In this document: positions 5,832 to 5,979 of the stretch, one piece after another | Numbering within the stretch: position 1 is the stretch's first letter | Layout: each line of letters starts with the position of its first letter | From: Cyanobacteria bacterium HKST-UBA02 | GTDB taxonomy: Bacteria; Cyanobacteriota; Vampirovibrionia; Obscuribacterales; Obscuribacteraceae | Direction of reading: 5' to 3' | NCBI GenBank assembly: GCA_020431945.1 | Contig: JAGQHH010000574.1 | Coordinates: 1-5,979, forward strand | Length of the DNA: 5,979 nucleotides | Translations under genes and position numbers: made by a program | Notes under the pieces: generated by a model | Databases searched by the model: none | Seen by the model: the letters and a program-made list of their open reading frames with translations, nothing else | Told to the model about the DNA's origin: nothing

Positions 5832-5921
5832 ATGGCCCGCAACCTCGAGAACACCATGAACGTATTTGCTGATGTGCGCAAGCACCATCATCATCACCAT
5901 GTGTTCTCCGGAGCGGACTGA
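5832..5921 (+). CDS. Histidine-rich leader peptide (hisL-like)
   Basis: This is a 29-residue frame, ATG at 5832 to TGA at 5919-5921, beginning MARNLENTMNVF. Codons 18-23 (5883-5900) are six consecutive histidine codons, followed by VFSGAD. Enterobacterial HisL is similarly short, with seven consecutive His residues, and serves only as a sensor of charged histidyl-tRNA: ribosomes stall on the His codons when histidine is scarce. The same logic fits here because the His run lies directly before RNA segments that choose between an antiterminator and a terminator. AAGGAG at 5816-5821 supports initiation, and the stop lies 34 nt before the terminator stem. The peptide itself probably has no further role. 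A nickel- or zinc-binding mini-protein is the main alternative, but it would not explain the alternative RNA pairings. Confidence 0.85.
   Translation: MARNLENTMNVFADVRKHHHHHHVFSGAD
5847..5908 (+). promoter_or_regulatory. Attenuator 1:2 hairpin (leader codons with the region after the His codons)
   Basis: GAGAACAC (5847-5854) is perfectly complementary to GTGTTCTC (5901-5908). With C5855 bulged, ATG (5856-5858) also pairs with CAT (5898-5900), giving 11 bp that close over the His codons. Nested inside is a smaller hairpin at 5870-5890 (TGATGTGC / GCAC-C-ATCA with a GCAA tetraloop). In attenuators this first hairpin forms when the leader is not being translated, acting as pause signal and protector of segment 2. 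It overlaps the antiterminator arm by only one base; weaker bulged pairings (5844-5846 with 5911-5913, and 5837-5839 with 5914-5916) could extend it over that arm. Confidence 0.6.
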
Positions 5922-5970
5922 TCGGACTGCTTAGCCTCTGCGCTTAGAACCTTTCAAGAGCCCGCTCCGG
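5908..5970 (+). promoter_or_regulatory. Antiterminator pairing (2:3) of the histidine attenuator
   Basis: CCGGAGCGG (5908-5916) is perfectly complementary to CCGCTCCGG (5962-5970). The second segment is the left arm and loop of the terminator, so the two structures exclude each other. The first segment covers the last sense codons of the leader peptide: a ribosome that reaches the stop codon would mask it and allow termination, while one stalled on the His codons would leave it free and allow read-through. Nine GC-rich perfect pairs in exactly this place are unlikely by chance. Confidence 0.75.
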
Positions 5971-5979
5971 CGGGCTCTT
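5956..5979 (+). terminator. Rho-independent terminator of the histidine attenuator
   Basis: AAGAGCCCGC (5956-5965) and GCGGGCTCTT (5970-5979) form a perfect 10-bp stem with the tetraloop TCCG. The window ends at the last base of the stem, so the T-run that should follow cannot be seen. Its position after a His-rich leader peptide and its overlap with the antiterminator arm indicate a regulated terminator, though it could also end transcription from the NTF2-like gene. Confidence 0.8.

Noticed and set aside
5666..5881. A 71-codon - strand frame over the leader region
   Set aside because: It has no ribosome site or domain and runs opposite to the well-structured His leader.
5844..5900. A CTCGAG (XhoI) site and six His codons, suggesting a cloning-vector His tag
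   Set aside because: The site is 33 nt from the His codons rather than adjacent, the flanks are not vector sequence I recognise, and the stop, antiterminator and terminator arrangement is natural attenuator design.

Overview
The window is a moderately GC-rich bacterial segment with complete genes, short intergenic gaps and no mobile elements, tRNAs or rRNAs. The proteins suggest an envelope-rich bacterium with an outer membrane: a TPR/TonB_C exported protein, a PDZ lipoprotein with PsbP-like modules, and a DUF4239 membrane protein. This mix reminds me of Vampirovibrionia/Melainabacteria (Obscuribacter-like), but that is only an impression and cannot be proven from this sequence.

Left edge (1-393, + strand): the C-terminal 130 codons of an unrecognised gene. 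It converges with the minus-strand operon, with 6 bp between the stop codons.

Centre (400-5096, - strand): a probable envelope operon read right to left. In order it has a 65-aa single-pass membrane protein (4899-5096), a four-helix DUF4239/bestrophin-like membrane protein (4024-4797), an exported TPR-TonB_C-TPR protein (2459-4027, start overlapping the previous stop as ATGA), and a 671-aa lipoprotein (400-2415). The lipoprotein carries a PDZ domain, two related PsbP/DUF1795-like modules and a 14-residue repeat near its C-terminus. Together they look like an inner-membrane, periplasmic and lipid-anchored set of unknown function.

Divergent region (5097-5192): this lies between the operon and a plus-strand NTF2/SnoaL-like gene (5193-5708). 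It holds three perfectly phased 15-bp direct repeats, each centred on a TAGA-T-TCTA palindrome, which look like a cooperative operator.

Right edge (5709-5979, + strand): the most striking element. A 29-codon reading frame with a strong Shine-Dalgarno sequence contains six consecutive histidine codons. It is followed by a perfect 10-bp terminator hairpin at the window end. A 9-nt segment right after the His codons (5908-5916) is perfectly complementary to the left arm and loop of that terminator (5962-5970), giving a mutually exclusive antiterminator. An 8-11 bp hairpin (5847-5858 with 5898-5908) can form upstream. This is the full architecture of a ribosome-dependent histidine attenuator (hisL-like), and it predicts a histidine biosynthesis, transport or tRNA-charging gene just beyond the window.
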